DNA of 64,000 bases, taken from the NCBI RefSeq assembly GCF_001625305.1, contig NW_017802380.1, forward strand, positions 3,833,286 to 3,897,285. Direction: 5' to 3'. Every line of letters begins with the position of its first letter. Within the stretch, counting starts at the first letter, position 1. Below are positions 9,510 to 20,280 of this stretch, one piece after another. Source of the stretch: Branchiostoma belcheri (taxonomy: Eukaryota; Chordata; Leptocardii; Amphioxiformes; Branchiostomatidae). The notes beneath the pieces were generated by a model, which saw only the letters and a program-made list of their open reading frames with translations, was not told the DNA's origin and searched no databases. Both the position numbers and the translations under genes were made by a program.

Positions 9510-11255
9510 CTAAGTCTTGGCTATGGTCACAGTGCGGTGTCCATACAGTGGCTCTGGCAGATCCTTACATAACACCATGGTGTCACTGTTCACGTTGTAA
9601 CACTGCACAGAGCCGTAGGTCTCCATCTGACGCACAGTGCCGTTTCTGGTAGTTATCATTTGATGTACCCTGCCACCGGATATGTAGATTTCTGCACCAC
9701 AGACGAAGGCGCTGCATTGTTCCCACGGGAACAGTGTTTCTGCCATGGGCTTGGCAATCTCTTCCTCGAGATCAACACACAGCACATGCTTCAAACTTCC
9801 GCCAACGATGTAGATCTTGGAGTTGACTGTGCACGCTTGTATGCAGGACATTTTCATTGGCAACTGGTGAAGAGTCCACTTGTTTTGGGACGGGTCATAG
9901 CCCTGGAACGCCTGAGTCTGGTTCTCCCTGAAGTCGTTTCCATCATACACATATGGCTCGCCGCCAAATATGTAGATCTTTCCACCATAGGTGGTTATAC
10001 CAAAACTGCTCACTGCTAGCTTCAGTGGTGCAACCTTCTTCCAGCGGTTGGTCCTCTTATTGTACACCTCTACGTCGGACAACCTCTCAATGACATCTGG
10101 ATAGCTTGCTGGTCGCGAACCACCCACCACGTACACCTGTCCCTGCAAAACTGCCATCCCATGATTAAATCTTCCAGCCTTGAGACTTCCAAGCTTTGTC
10201 CAAGACTTCAGAGCTGGCCGGTACCTCCAGGCTTGGGTCAGGGACTCGTGACCCCCCGTCACAATGACGTCACCATCAACAACACATGCTGCTATCCCCC
10301 TGTTCCCACGAAAGGGCATGGGCAGTAGACCACTGTCTATACACTGAGAGTCAAGGCCAAGTCTGTAGACACGACTGTTCAAATGCAATCTTGGCCCCAT
10401 TTCTGGGATGTCACCGTAGTAAAGCCGAGAGCCACCAAGAACCAGAATTTCTTGCTGGCTAATTTCACGAGTGCTTTCACTTGTAGGCCGACTCTTTGCC
10501 ATTTGCTTGATTCCACGAACTCTTGCCAACACCTTGTCTCTCTTCAGCATGTCCTTGAGATAGTCTTTGTCTATACTTGAGAAGCAAATACACTTCAGCA
10601 GCTCCTTGAGGTGCCCTTCTCGTTCTTTAAGATCATGTCTCACCCAAAGCATGATCACTTCTAATACCCGTTCCTCCTTCTTGGCCAGAAGGCCCTTGTC
10701 TGAGACGTATGCCTTTAGTAGATGAAACGGCAGCTGAAGAAACTCCTCAGTCGCACACGCTTCTTCAAACCATTTCAGAGCGCAGCCTTTCGCTGTCTCA
10801 GCTAAACGTATAGACAACATCCTGTCTGCCAGCGCCCATATTCCACAACAAGTCTCTTTGTTAACACGTTGTTGCAGAAACTCTGCGCAGTGACCTTTGA
10901 CCCCAAAATCCTGCAGCATGTCCGCTGCTTCAAACAGGGACCGGACATTTTCTTCAGTGATGTTGACTTCGGACGTATAGGCATAGTCTACCAACTGCTG
11001 CAGTGTCTCTGCGCTCACCCCTCCTATCTCTATCTTGTCCTTCCTGCTCTCGCTGTGACTTCCATTGAACATTAGTTTGAAGTACTCGCTGTTGGCGGCT
11101 AGAACCAGACGGTGACAGGGGATCTCTTTTCCCTTGGCACACAGAGTCACGTCCACTAACATACCCTCCGATCTCATGTTCTGCAAACTGTGGAAGAACC
11201 AACCTGCATGACAACAGCTGACTGCTGGTGAATTTGAACAGCAGTCCTTTCCCAT
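9510..11255 (-). CDS. BTB-BACK-Kelch protein 2 (KLHL-like)
   Basis: Intronless frame of 581 residues. BTB about 20-128, BACK about 133-235 (CGIWALADRM), Kelch blades about 280-578 (VIVTGGHESLTQAW, YVVGGSRP, VEVYNKRTNRW, IYIFGGEP, IYISGGRV). The open frame continues upstream to 11282, but I place the start at 11255 because the preceding bases read CTCTTTGTTAG|GAAG-ATG, a splice acceptor shared with paralogues 3 and 4 and followed at the same distance by ATG; the upstream codons would be intron. Closest local relative by eye is Kelch gene 4 (same ESLTQAWRYRPALKSWTKL stretch). Predicted CUL3-ligase substrate adaptor; target unknown. Confidence 0.9.
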   Translation of the reverse strand: MGKDCCSNSPAVSCCHAGWFFHSLQNMRSEGMLVDVTLCAKGKEIPCHRLVLAANSEYFKLMFNGSHSESRKDKIEIGGVSAETLQQLVDYAYTSEVNITEENVRSLFEAADMLQDFGVKGHCAEFLQQRVNKETCCGIWALADRMLSIRLAETAKGCALKWFEEACATEEFLQLPFHLLKAYVSDKGLLAKKEERVLEVIMLWVRHDLKEREGHLKELLKCICFSSIDKDYLKDMLKRDKVLARVRGIKQMAKSRPTSESTREISQQEILVLGGSRLYYGDIPEMGPRLHLNSRVYRLGLDSQCIDSGLLPMPFRGNRGIAACVVDGDVIVTGGHESLTQAWRYRPALKSWTKLGSLKAGRFNHGMAVLQGQVYVVGGSRPASYPDVIERLSDVEVYNKRTNRWKKVAPLKLAVSSFGITTYGGKIYIFGGEPYVYDGNDFRENQTQAFQGYDPSQNKWTLHQLPMKMSCIQACTVNSKIYIVGGSLKHVLCVDLEEEIAKPMAETLFPWEQCSAFVCGAEIYISGGRVHQMITTRNGTVRQMETYGSVQCYNVNSDTMVLCKDLPEPLYGHRTVTIAKT

Positions 11256-12764
11256 CTTCCTAACAAAGAGAGGGAGAGACAAGGCATTCAGTGATGGCAG
11301 ACTTCACCCCCTCAAAATGATATTCTGACAGGACATTATGCAAAGTGAACTGCGCCATCTGGCAGAACATAGAAAAACGGCAACGCACACAAAGATCTAG
11401 TAGTACTCTGGGCAGACAGAAACAGGGCACTTTTTGTCTACGCAAAACTCAAAAGATTGTAACGACACATTGTAGGAACTTGCAACACGAAATACAAATG
11501 AATAAAACTGCTTACACAAAACATCACTATCATCGCACAATAAGGTTATACCAAGGGGGTTTAAAATCTTGGTTATACATGTACAAAAAATGACCAGCAT
11601 CAACATCATTTTTAAGAGACTAAACGTAAAAGGATTGATATTATCTCTTATGTTGTCCCTATCTCCAGGCAGATCCCTTTCGGTGGCAAAAAGGCCATAT
11701 ATAAAAAGCTAACGATCATTTCCCCACAACCTCTGCTTGGAGAGTAACCTATGAGCCTTCGTACTACAAATCTGGCTGAAAATCAACTGAAATGATTTTC
11801 GTATCTATCCGTACTTTTCACCCTCAAACTGAACTGACATCACATGATAAATTTCGCTTCACGTTCTTGCATTTTCCGTAGAACATTCGTTCAGGTGTAA
11901 CAGTGCTAAACTGACCATGCTAAATGGTCGTGCGACCTTTTAGTGCAAATCCAGAGTTGAGATGCCCACCCCCCCACCCCAACTAGTAACGTTACAAGCG
12001 ACATCATCATGATCATATTTCCGAAACATTTATACGGACAAAACTTTGCTGCTAACGTTGCTGGCATACTTACAGCTTATCTCTGTCACGGACAGCTTGC
12101 TAAAAACAGTATTGATAAAATTATGTGGGAGATGGATGTAACGGTGAAGTTCGCAGGCTGTGGCGGAAGGAATCGCAAGACATGCCCAAACACGCTTGTA
12201 CCACAGGGAATATATGCAAAATTTCTGGGCGGACGATTCTATGTTAGAAAAGGGGGAGTTTAGTTTGTTTACATCTCCAATTTTCACACTATGATCAACA
12301 ATACGTGAACTGTTGTACCTTTATGAGATGCAACTACGGCTTATATTTGTTTTTGTACAGTCAAGTGTACAGTTTTACTTTGTAAAGGTTTTTTTGGAGA
12401 AACTATCCTAAGCCATTCCCCCCGTAGACTTTTGCAGTGTGCGAGAACGCGCTGTATGTAATTGACCCCGACCTTACAATCTTATTATCACATACTTATA
12501 CTATCGAAATTTGTCCGCTTATCGAGATGTCACATAACAGTGAGAAGGAAACGGCTAGAAAAGACACGGGAAATACCCCGAATCGTGTGACATTTCGTAT
12601 TTCGTTCAAACCTCATGTTTTCAGGCGCCTAATGTTGACAATGTATCTAGAAAACTGTTTTGCGACTCCAAATTGCAATCATGTGGCTGAGTTTGATGTC
12701 GATGTAATTCGTGAAATCTTGGTGAAATAATCAAGAAGTTGATGCAAGTGCCCTGAAAGGGGGA
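11256..12764. other. Upstream region of Kelch gene 2
   Basis: Includes the conserved leader-intron segment next to the gene (11256-11330, reading GAGGGGGTGAAGTCTGCC on the - strand). A copy of a foldback-element end lies at about 11690-11750. Short open frames at 12009-12263 and 12437-12730 have no recognisable similarity and are not called. Confidence 0.5.
11685..11750 (-). repeat. Partial copy of the 45016-45168 foldback element family
   Basis: On the - strand reads ACTCTCCAAGCAGAGGTTG followed by a diverged GGAAATGATCGTTAGCTTTTTATATATGG. This matches the left arm of the element at 45016-45168. Related ends occur at 19930-19966 and 32285-32312, also upstream of Kelch genes. Confidence 0.6.
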
Positions 12765-13226
12765 TAGAGGTCAGACTCTCTCCCTCCTTCCTTTCTTTGC
12801 TCAGGAGGTGAAAGAAAGCTCATCAAAGACAAAATCCAGACTCACCTACACTGATGTGAAGTATTGTCCGGCACTGCTGAAAGAAATCCCCCGTGACGTG
12901 CCCTCAGGCAAAAACGGATTTTTTTTTTAAATAACGGATTGGATGTAGAATGTCGATGTCATGGAGAACAAACACTATTCGGCTGTTCTATGGCCTTCTA
13001 TCTTTTGTGCGCTCCTAGCGACCCTGGGCACCAGACTGCAATGACGTTACCAGCTGCTAAGGCAACAACCAATTGCAGGTTCACACGAACCACACCTGAA
13101 ACAGAGGAAGTTGCAGAGTCGAAACACACCGTAGCTTGAAGACGCTGGTAAGGTCTGCCTATAAAGGAGCTTGAAGCTCCTGGCCACGTCGGGTCTGCAT
13201 CTATATCTGCACCACAGCCATTGGCC

Positions 13227-13322
13227 TGCATAACCGTAGTAGGATCTGGTACCAACGTTGTGAGTCATAAGTGTAAAATGCGTCTGTTTCGTCGTAGGCA
13301 GAGTCGAGTAAGTCATGCCGGC
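13227..13322. repeat. Short duplicated segment, copy 1
   Basis: Reads CATAACCGTAGTAGGATCTGGTACCAACGTTGTGAGT and continues to AGTCATGCCGGCC. It matches 14605-14675 just upstream of the kinase coding frame (ACCTGGTAACAACGTTGTGAG, then GTCAGCCATGCC). It may be a duplicated 5' exon or promoter piece of the kinase. Confidence 0.5.
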
Positions 13323-13711
13323 CTTTCTGCTTTACTGGAGGCCAGTGGCACCATGAGCCAATGTAACAATAAACTTTCGATTCTTAAATAATCGAAAGTT
13401 TCTGTACGTAATATGTACAAAATGTATATCCCTAGCTATTGTGCGCTTTTCGGTATGTTTGAGGATGTATGTTGCAAAATCTATCATGGTCAGTATTATG
13501 GGGCGTGGTGACCCTTTTTGTCGTTCTTATTTAAAGCCATATAAGCCGTTGTTGTTCCTGTTTTTAGTTTCTGTGTGGATTTTTTCGTTGCTCTGCGAAA
13601 TCCATCTATGTAATGTATGTAGATGGTACGTTGGAGTTTTTTTTCTTTTCGTTGATCGGTTGTCAACATTTTATTTTGGGTGTGAATATGAAATGACTCT
13701 AGCCTCCTTCG

Positions 13712-13932
13712 CAGACTTGTAGGGCGGCGGCGTTATACGCGAATTACGAATTATGCCGCGGAGGGACGATTTTACCCCGAGCGAGTTTTGCCCAGGAGCT
13801 CGAGAGACGGTTTCGCTGCCCAGGTCTCTCGGCAAAATTAAAGTCCCTCCACGGCAAAATCGTCCGGATCCCTCCGCGGCATAATTCGCGTCGCCTCACC
13901 GAATAAAATAACGCCGCCGCCCTACAAGTCTG
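13712..13932. mobile_element. Foldback/MITE-like element with 25-bp perfect terminal inverted repeats
   Basis: Left end 13712-13736 (CAGACTTGTAGGGCGGCGGC then GTTAT) is exactly complementary to 13908-13932. A second inverted pair lies inside (GCGAATTA...TGCCGCGGAGGGACGAT against TCGTCCGG...CCTCCGCGGCATAATTCGCG). About 221 bp, GC-rich, no coding capacity. No clear target duplication found. Confidence 0.75.
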
Positions 13933-14130
13933 AGGAGATGACTCATGTATAGAGTATTTTCACAGTGGAGTATTTTAATGCGGCGTTTGAAGTGGAAGTA
14001 CAAGCAATTACAGGTTTCGTTTTCGTGTTCTTTTGTGTACCTTCACGGTGGCGCGCCCAGGACAACAATAGGAGTAATATTAATGAGCTGGATCCATCGG
14101 TCACATAAATTGCTCTTGACATGGTTTCGG

Positions 14131-14266
14131 TAGCCTCTACCAGGCTTCGGGAGGCGGATAGAAAGAGTGGAAATCGGCCAAATAGAGAGATAGCATGCCA
14201 GGGGAGTTGGTCTGCTGGAGGGAACAGCTTGCCGCACCCCTCCCGAAGCATGGTAGACAGAGGCTA
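14131..14266. mobile_element. Foldback element, about 136 bp
   Basis: The left arm TAGCCTCTACCAGGCTTCGG and the right arm (CCTCCCGAAGCATGGTAGACAGAGGCTA region) are inverted copies. The left part resembles 31821-31900 (GTAACCTCTACCGGGCTTCTGG, then TGCCAGGGGAGTTGGT), so both belong to one small non-autonomous family. Confidence 0.65.
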
Positions 14267-14736
14267 TGTTTTCGGCTGTGGGATCATATCCATGCATGAG
14301 TGTATGCAGTCAGCTCTTATCAAGATGCAATCATTACGCACTGGTGGTTACAACAGAAATATGGAAGTAAATGGTATGAGTTAACGTACAAAGGAAAATG
14401 TTTTAAATCAGAAATCAAGAAAGTAAGTTGGAGGTTGGCTTTTCGCGCTTCCATCTTTCACTCCAGGCCCTTAACTTCCCCCTTTTTGTGCTCGCAGGGT
14501 TACGGAAATTGATATAGTAACCCTCCAGGTACGATCGACAGCTATTGATTGGGAAAGAGGATTCAAAGATTTGCGAAAGGTAAGAATTCTAATTATATGG
14601 GCATGCATAACGGTGGTAGTACCTGGTAACAACGTTGTGAGTTGTAGGCAAAGTTGAGTCAGCCATGCCTTCCCAAACACTGATAAAAAGGATTTCAAAT
14701 CTGATGACTTTTTTGACGCTTGCAGAGGTAAGAAAA

Positions 14737-15603
14737 ATGGAACGGACACAACCCGACAACTTTGAAGTGGGTGAGCTGTTGGGGGAAGGAGCATTTGGGC
14801 AGGTTTACAGAGCCACAGATCGCACTACCGGCAAAATCGTCGCTCTGAAGAAGCTGAAGATGGACAACGAAAATCAGCGACGTTCGGCCGAAAAGGAGCT
14901 TATACCGTTAACGCAATTAGAACATAAGTCTCATCCTCACATTGTGAAGTTTATCAATTATTTTGTGAAAGATAACAGCCTGTGGTTGGTGTTGGAATAT
15001 TGTTCACAGGGAAACCTAAATGATTTCCTGCTTGAACAGAACCCCGGTAAAGATGTGAAGCTCCGTTTGATGAAGGAGATTGCTAGTGCGGTCAGCTTTC
15101 TCCATGACAATAACATCGTACACAGAGATCTCAAACCTGACAACATATTGCTTACCGGGAATTCTAGCGCCCCGGTTGTAAAAGTGGGGGATTTTGGATT
15201 GGCGAAAGTTTGTGGGGTTGGAGACGGCTCGCTGATAGAACACTACAGCATAATATCTCCGTGTGGTACGCCGTTCTTTTTGGCACCTGAAGTGTTCAGA
15301 GCCCGTGAGACAGGGGAGAGCTACAGAATGTACTGTGACGTGTTCTCAATGGGCGTCATTTTTGTAGCTATGGTTGACGGAAAGCGATATGAGGGAAAGG
15401 TGGTGGCATATGTGTCTGACCCAATCCCTTTCGGTGAATATCTGTGTGATAACCCTCATGCGGATCTTTCGGACAAAATCTTAAAGGGAAATGTGAATCG
15501 GCGGTTCAAACAGCTGGTTTTGTCGATGCTCGATGGGAACTATAGTAAAAGGCCCAACGCTTCTTCTGTCCTTGAACAACTTCATACCATGGAGACACTG
15601 TAG
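14737..15603 (+). CDS. PDIK1L/STK35-like serine/threonine protein kinase
   Basis: 288 residues in one exon, essentially a whole kinase domain: glycine loop GEGAFGQVY, VALKKLK lysine, Glu of helix C (AEKEL), catalytic HRDLKPDNILL, DFGLAK, CGTPFFLAPEV. It ends with VSDPIPFGEYLCDNP and a KRPNASSVLEQL segment, which resembles the NKF4 kinases PDIK1L and STK35. All residues needed for activity are present. I start at 14737 because GCTTGCAG ends at 14725 as a likely acceptor and the ATG follows; an in-frame ATG at 14665 would add 24 residues of low complexity. It lies in the spacer duplicated upstream of Kelch gene 2, while the copy upstream of Kelch gene 1 lacks it. Kinase assignment is certain, subfamily less so. 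Confidence 0.85.
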   Translation: MERTQPDNFEVGELLGEGAFGQVYRATDRTTGKIVALKKLKMDNENQRRSAEKELIPLTQLEHKSHPHIVKFINYFVKDNSLWLVLEYCSQGNLNDFLLEQNPGKDVKLRLMKEIASAVSFLHDNNIVHRDLKPDNILLTGNSSAPVVKVGDFGLAKVCGVGDGSLIEHYSIISPCGTPFFLAPEVFRARETGESYRMYCDVFSMGVIFVAMVDGKRYEGKVVAYVSDPIPFGEYLCDNPHADLSDKILKGNVNRRFKQLVLSMLDGNYSKRPNASSVLEQLHTMETL

Positions 15604-16655
15604 CTAATTGAACCAAAATGACCTGAGCTGGTGCCTCTTGATCTTATGGTAGCTGGTAGATTGAATCGCTCGTTTCTTACCCTTCATTGTACTCCCAGAG
15701 AAAAAGAAAAAAGAAATCTGGAATTCCAAACAACTGCTGATAATTTTAGACATGATAAGACGTGTTCGAAGTGGAAACATGTTATACTTTTGATTTTTGT
15801 TTGCGATTAATATCAATTTGATTAGGGTTCTAGTATGTATCCGGTGACGGTTTCCTGATCTTTCAGGTTTGTTATTACTTGTGTGTAGCACTTATCTTGT
15901 GTGCGGCGTTTGTTGGTTTTCTAGAATATAACGTTATATGTACTTTGAAAACCAATGAAAAGAGTGATTGTAAACTTCAGTGTTAACAGCTGATAATTAG
16001 TCAAGAAACATTTAGAAAAGGCAATTCAATAGTCTTGCATTTGTAATACTTGTTTATTAGTACAATTTGCTGATGTCGACAAACTAATAGCCACTTAATG
16101 TTTCATTTGCAACTACATGTAAATGGATAAATGTAGGAAATGCCAGTAAGTATATATAGTAAAATTAGTTCTGTTCCTGCAAAAAATGACAATGACGTAT
16201 ATGCAAATGGGCGTATACTGATACAAACGTCGGTTACGGACATGACAGTTCTGCAATACTTATTATACCTACATCTACCAGAGGACATGACTCAGCCTTG
16301 TGATTTAAAACATTATATATCATTTAAGTCTGGAATATCATTGTGATTACATATATTATGCACATCCCCACAGCTAACTTACCCACCAAGCTGATGTGGT
16401 CTTTTGGCCTCCTGATTTGTATTGGTTATGGTGTTAGGGAGAATGTTAGACTACTTAATAAGAACCGAGAACTTTAGACATACGGTACAGAATAATGTTG
16501 ACAACTTTTTTCATGGCAATAAAAGTTTTCACACACGATAACTTCGTATGTTGTTTTGTATATGATTTTGTACACTTAGAGATGAGCTTACATGTTTCAT
16601 AAGTTTGCATTATGTGGGCTTTTCAAACATGTTAAATAGATTATCAAACATACAT
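15604..16655. other. Intergenic between kinase and Kelch gene 3
   Basis: 15880-16150 repeats sequence at 7850-8805. 16490-16560 matches the distal 3' flank of Kelch gene 5 at about 35770-35830 in inverse orientation (CTTTTATTGCCA with GTTGTCAA). No gene seen. Confidence 0.5.
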
Positions 16656-16659
16656 TTTA

Positions 16660-17003
16660 CATCCAGGTCTTACAAGGTCTACTTGGGGTCAATTTAACAT
16701 CCATCCGTCTTACCGGGTCAACTCGAGGTCAATTTTACCTCCATGTCTTACAAGGTCAAAGGTCAACTCAAGGTCAATGTTACCTCCATGTCTTACAAGG
16801 TCAACTCAAGGTCAATGTTACCTCCAGGACTTTACGAAGTCAACTCAAAGTCAATTTTACCTTCAGGTCTTACACGGTCAACTCAAGGTCAATGTTACCT
16901 CCAGGTGTTACAAGGTCAACTCACGGTCAATTTTACATCTAGTTCTTACAAGGTCAACCAAAGGTCAATTTTACCTCCAGGTCTTACAAGGTCAATTTTA
17001 CAA
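16660..17003. repeat. Tandem repeat, about 37-bp unit, AGGTCA-rich
   Basis: Eight to nine diverged copies of a unit around CTTACAAGGTCAACTCAAGGTCAATTTTACCTCCAGGT. Several units contain AGGTCA-ACTCA-AGGTCA, two half sites spaced by five. It lies immediately downstream of Kelch gene 3 (-). The same repeat lies downstream of Kelch gene 5 at 35112-35445 in inverse orientation, hence the same orientation relative to its gene. Confidence 0.85.
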
Positions 17004-17061
17004 GAGGTACTTTGAAAACAATGCTCAGGCTGAGTAACACATTGTGCAAAAAGGCTCCCCA

Positions 17062-18741
17062 CTACTTGTCAATGGTTACAGTGCAGTGTCCATACAGTGG
17101 CTCTGGCAGATTCTCACACAAGACCATGGTGTCACTGTTCACGTTGTAACACTGCACGTAGGGCAAGGTTTCAGGGTTACCCCATGTGCCATCCAAGTTA
17201 CGGAATTCATCATGGGCCAAGCCACCGGTTATGTAGATCTCTCCCCCGCACACTGTGGCACTACAGCAGTCCCACGGCACCAGTTTGTCGGCCAGAGCCT
17301 CAAAACGCTCTTCTTCCGGATGGAAGCACCACACGCCCTCTAATACTCCACCGACCAGGTAGATCTTGGAGCCAACTGTGCACGCACTTAGACCACTCTC
17401 TTCCTCTGGCAACAACCACGGGTCCAATGACCACTTTTCGTTCTTTGGGTCGAACCACTGGACGGCAAGAGTCGCAAAATCCTCATCAGTCTCTCCACCA
17501 AACACATAGAGCTTCCCTCGGCAGGCAGCTATGGCGAAGTTGCTCACAGCCACTCGTAGTTGCTTTGTTAGTTTCCAACGGTTGCTCTTCTTGTCGTATA
17601 CCTCAACATCAGGTATCATGTACTTCTCTGGACCGTCTGTCCATTCCCTGATGCGTCGATTCTTGGCACCACCAACTACATATAGTTCTTCCCCCAAACC
17701 TGCCATCCTGTGGTCGTATCGTCTGGTCCGCAGATTCGCCAGCTTGACCCACAAGTTCTGATGTGGTTTGTACCTCCACGCTTGCGACATAGACTTGTCT
17801 CCACCCGTCACGATTACGTCATTGTCGAAGGTGCACACCGCCATTCCACGACTACCCTGAAATTGTTTCGGCAGCGGATTCACGTCAGCGCACTCAGAAT
17901 CGAGATTCAGTCGGTAGACTAGGTCGTTCAATGACGTCATGGTTTTTCTGACACCACCGATGACCAGCATGTTCTTCTGGAGGATTTGGCGAGGTACCAC
18001 ATCCACAGTCTGGCTCCTCATCATATGCCTGATCCCACGGACACCTGCCAACTCTTTCTCTTCCTTCAACAAGTTCTTGAGATGGTCTTGGCCTATACTT
18101 GAGAAGCAGACACACTTCAGCAGCTCTTTGAGGTGTTCTTCTCGTTCTTTAAGATCGTACTTTACCCAAAGAAGGATCGCATGCAAGACTTGAAACTCCA
18201 TGGCAAAAAGGCCCTCGTCTGAGACATAGGCCTTCACTAGATGAAAAGGAAGTTGAAGAAACTCCTTGGTTAGGTACAGATTGTGTACACCTAACGATTT
18301 CAGTGCCCAGCTCTTCGCTTTCTCTGCTAAACATGTACGCGACAACCTGTCAGCCAACGCCCACGTTTCCAAACACGTTTCTCTCACATACTCTTGCAGA
18401 AACTCTTCGCATTGTTTAGAGACTTGTGGAAACAGCAGCATGTCCGCTGCTTGAAACAGGGCATGGACGTTGTCAGTTGAGACGGTGAATGTGCCTGTGT
18501 AGGAATAGTCCACTAAAAGCTGCAGTGCCTCTGCACTCACCCCTCCTATCTCTATCTTGCCCTTCCTGCTCTCGCTGTGGCTTCCATTGAACATGACTTT
18601 GAAATATTCGCTGTTGGCAGCCAGAACCAGACGGTGACAGGGAATCTCCTTTCCCTCGGCACACAGAGTCACGTCCACCAACAGACCCTCTGACCGCATT
18701 TTCTGCACTTCAACTAGGAGCCAGTGTGTCTCCTCTTCCAT
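17062..18741 (-). CDS. BTB-BACK-Kelch protein 3 (KLHL-like)
   Basis: Intronless frame of 559 residues. BTB about 10-115, BACK about 120-222 (LETWALADRLSR), Kelch blades about 265-555 (VIVTGGDKSMSQAWRYKP, LYVVGGAKN, VEVYDKKSNRW, LYVFGGETDEDF, IYLVGGVLE, IYITGGLA). The start at 18741 follows CTCTTTGTTAG|GACT-ATG, the leader-intron acceptor shared with its paralogues; the frame is open to 18789 only through that intron. Closest local copy is Kelch gene 5 (GDKSM-QAWRYKP, IPDVEVYDKKSNRWKLTKQL), and the two share 3' flanking sequence as well. Role as for Kelch gene 2; target unknown. Confidence 0.9.
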   Translation of the reverse strand: MEEETHWLLVEVQKMRSEGLLVDVTLCAEGKEIPCHRLVLAANSEYFKVMFNGSHSESRKGKIEIGGVSAEALQLLVDYSYTGTFTVSTDNVHALFQAADMLLFPQVSKQCEEFLQEYVRETCLETWALADRLSRTCLAEKAKSWALKSLGVHNLYLTKEFLQLPFHLVKAYVSDEGLFAMEFQVLHAILLWVKYDLKEREEHLKELLKCVCFSSIGQDHLKNLLKEEKELAGVRGIRHMMRSQTVDVVPRQILQKNMLVIGGVRKTMTSLNDLVYRLNLDSECADVNPLPKQFQGSRGMAVCTFDNDVIVTGGDKSMSQAWRYKPHQNLWVKLANLRTRRYDHRMAGLGEELYVVGGAKNRRIREWTDGPEKYMIPDVEVYDKKSNRWKLTKQLRVAVSNFAIAACRGKLYVFGGETDEDFATLAVQWFDPKNEKWSLDPWLLPEEESGLSACTVGSKIYLVGGVLEGVWCFHPEEERFEALADKLVPWDCCSATVCGGEIYITGGLAHDEFRNLDGTWGNPETLPYVQCYNVNSDTMVLCENLPEPLYGHCTVTIDK

Positions 18742-20280
18742 AGTCCTAACAAAGAGAGAGACATATACATGTATTTTGTTCAATTTCATAGATGGTAGCC
18801 TTGACCCCCAACCCCTTTAATATGACAGTGAAAAGGTTTTTGGCGGAACACACAGAAACTGTCTCATGTGGCATAAGTGAACTGCATAATTTGCATACGA
18901 CACACACTGATCGACCCTCTGCCAGAACAACAGACAGCCCCCAGGCCCCTTACCCCTTACAAATGTAACGCAACTATTTGTGTACTAAATACTCTCTTCA
19001 CTTGAACCAATGAGCTTGGATGAACTGGGAAAGTTTTTGCTCTCGCAAATCATCTGTAAATATTGATGAAGACAAGTTGCACAATACATGTATTTATGTA
19101 TGTAACGAAAACATGTCTGTCGAATCAAAAACAACGGCCTGGCCCGATCAAAACAATTTATTGAGGTTCAACCCCTTAGCTTGAACTTGAGTCTCTCAGG
19201 TCGCTCAATGAAAGAATAACGATATAGCTTTTACCGCTCCTCAACGCTGCCCCAGAGCTGGCTGCCCTCTAACTTCTAAGAAGTCTCTACTCTACTCTAC
19301 TCGAAAAGCTAGAAGCATCCCCCCTCCCCAAACACACGAGGTCCCCAAGCCGACCCAAGGAACCAGGCAAGGAACCGCAGTATACAAAATTCAACGTATA
19401 AAAATACTGATAATAACGTTACACTGAACGGGGTATTATCTTCTAGCATCCGTGGCATATATAACGTTACTTACTTTCTTTTCCTGGAACAGACTAGTCG
19501 AAGAAATTATTGTGCAAACAGAGTTGATCGTCGACTTCGCAAAGCACGCCGCCTGGGCATGTTGTTGACACCAACATGGGAATGAGATGCAACACAGCTG
19601 ACCAGAAGAGTCTATTCAAGAAAAGGGGATGTTTCCATACAAACGTTGGATTAAAAGAGGGAGAGACAAGGTCCAGATATGAAATATGTTTTTCCTGATA
19701 TAGTCATTAATCATTTTTTACTACTTAACAAATTGCGTACTATAAGACGCCTGGGAGTTTCTTTTTTAGATCCTAGCTTGAAGTTACCTAACCCTGATCC
19801 CCTATACGACAATGGTTCAGTCGACCCTTGCTCGTCCATTTCTTCGCAAGTTTCGCGCCAGTTTTTCTTGTTTGTAACGTTACTGTGGAGAGTAGCGACA
19901 GAAGACGTGGCATCTGATGAAAAACTCACAATTTTCCCCACCAACCTCTGCTTGGAGAGTAGCCAGCTGTCCCCGTGGGGTTTTACTTCCTGTGGTCATC
20001 TCACAACACGTCTAACGCCCACTGGCTGAATTTCTAAGAAACTGACAGAGACCGACTGAACCATAGCCGTACAGTAGACCAAGGCAATCTAAATTCTAAG
20101 AGTAAGAAAATACTTTCAAGCGTCTTACACTACACATTTCTCAACACAGCATTAGTTTAGTTACATCTTTCTTTTATGTCGGAAAAAGCTTATTTGGCAT
20201 CTTTGCTCGTCTCGTCATTTTCAAAGATCAGCGTTTAGAAGAAAACACCCCTTTATTTAATAGACTCTTCCAATCAGTTA
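18742..20280. other. Divergent spacer between Kelch genes 3 (-) and 4 (+)
   Basis: Upstream regions of both genes. 19869-20090 is homologous to 32210-32440 upstream of Kelch gene 5, including GGGATTTTACTTCCTGTGGTCATCTC-type sequence and a CCTCTGCTTGGAGAGTAG foldback end (19944-19966). Short open frames seen here are not called. Confidence 0.5.

Noticed and set aside
12437..12730. 97-codon frame on +
   Set aside because: No domain, no splice context and not in the matching duplicated block, so not called as a gene.
16660..17003. Possible CRISPR-like array
   Set aside because: Units are continuous tandem copies without unique spacers, in an animal genome.
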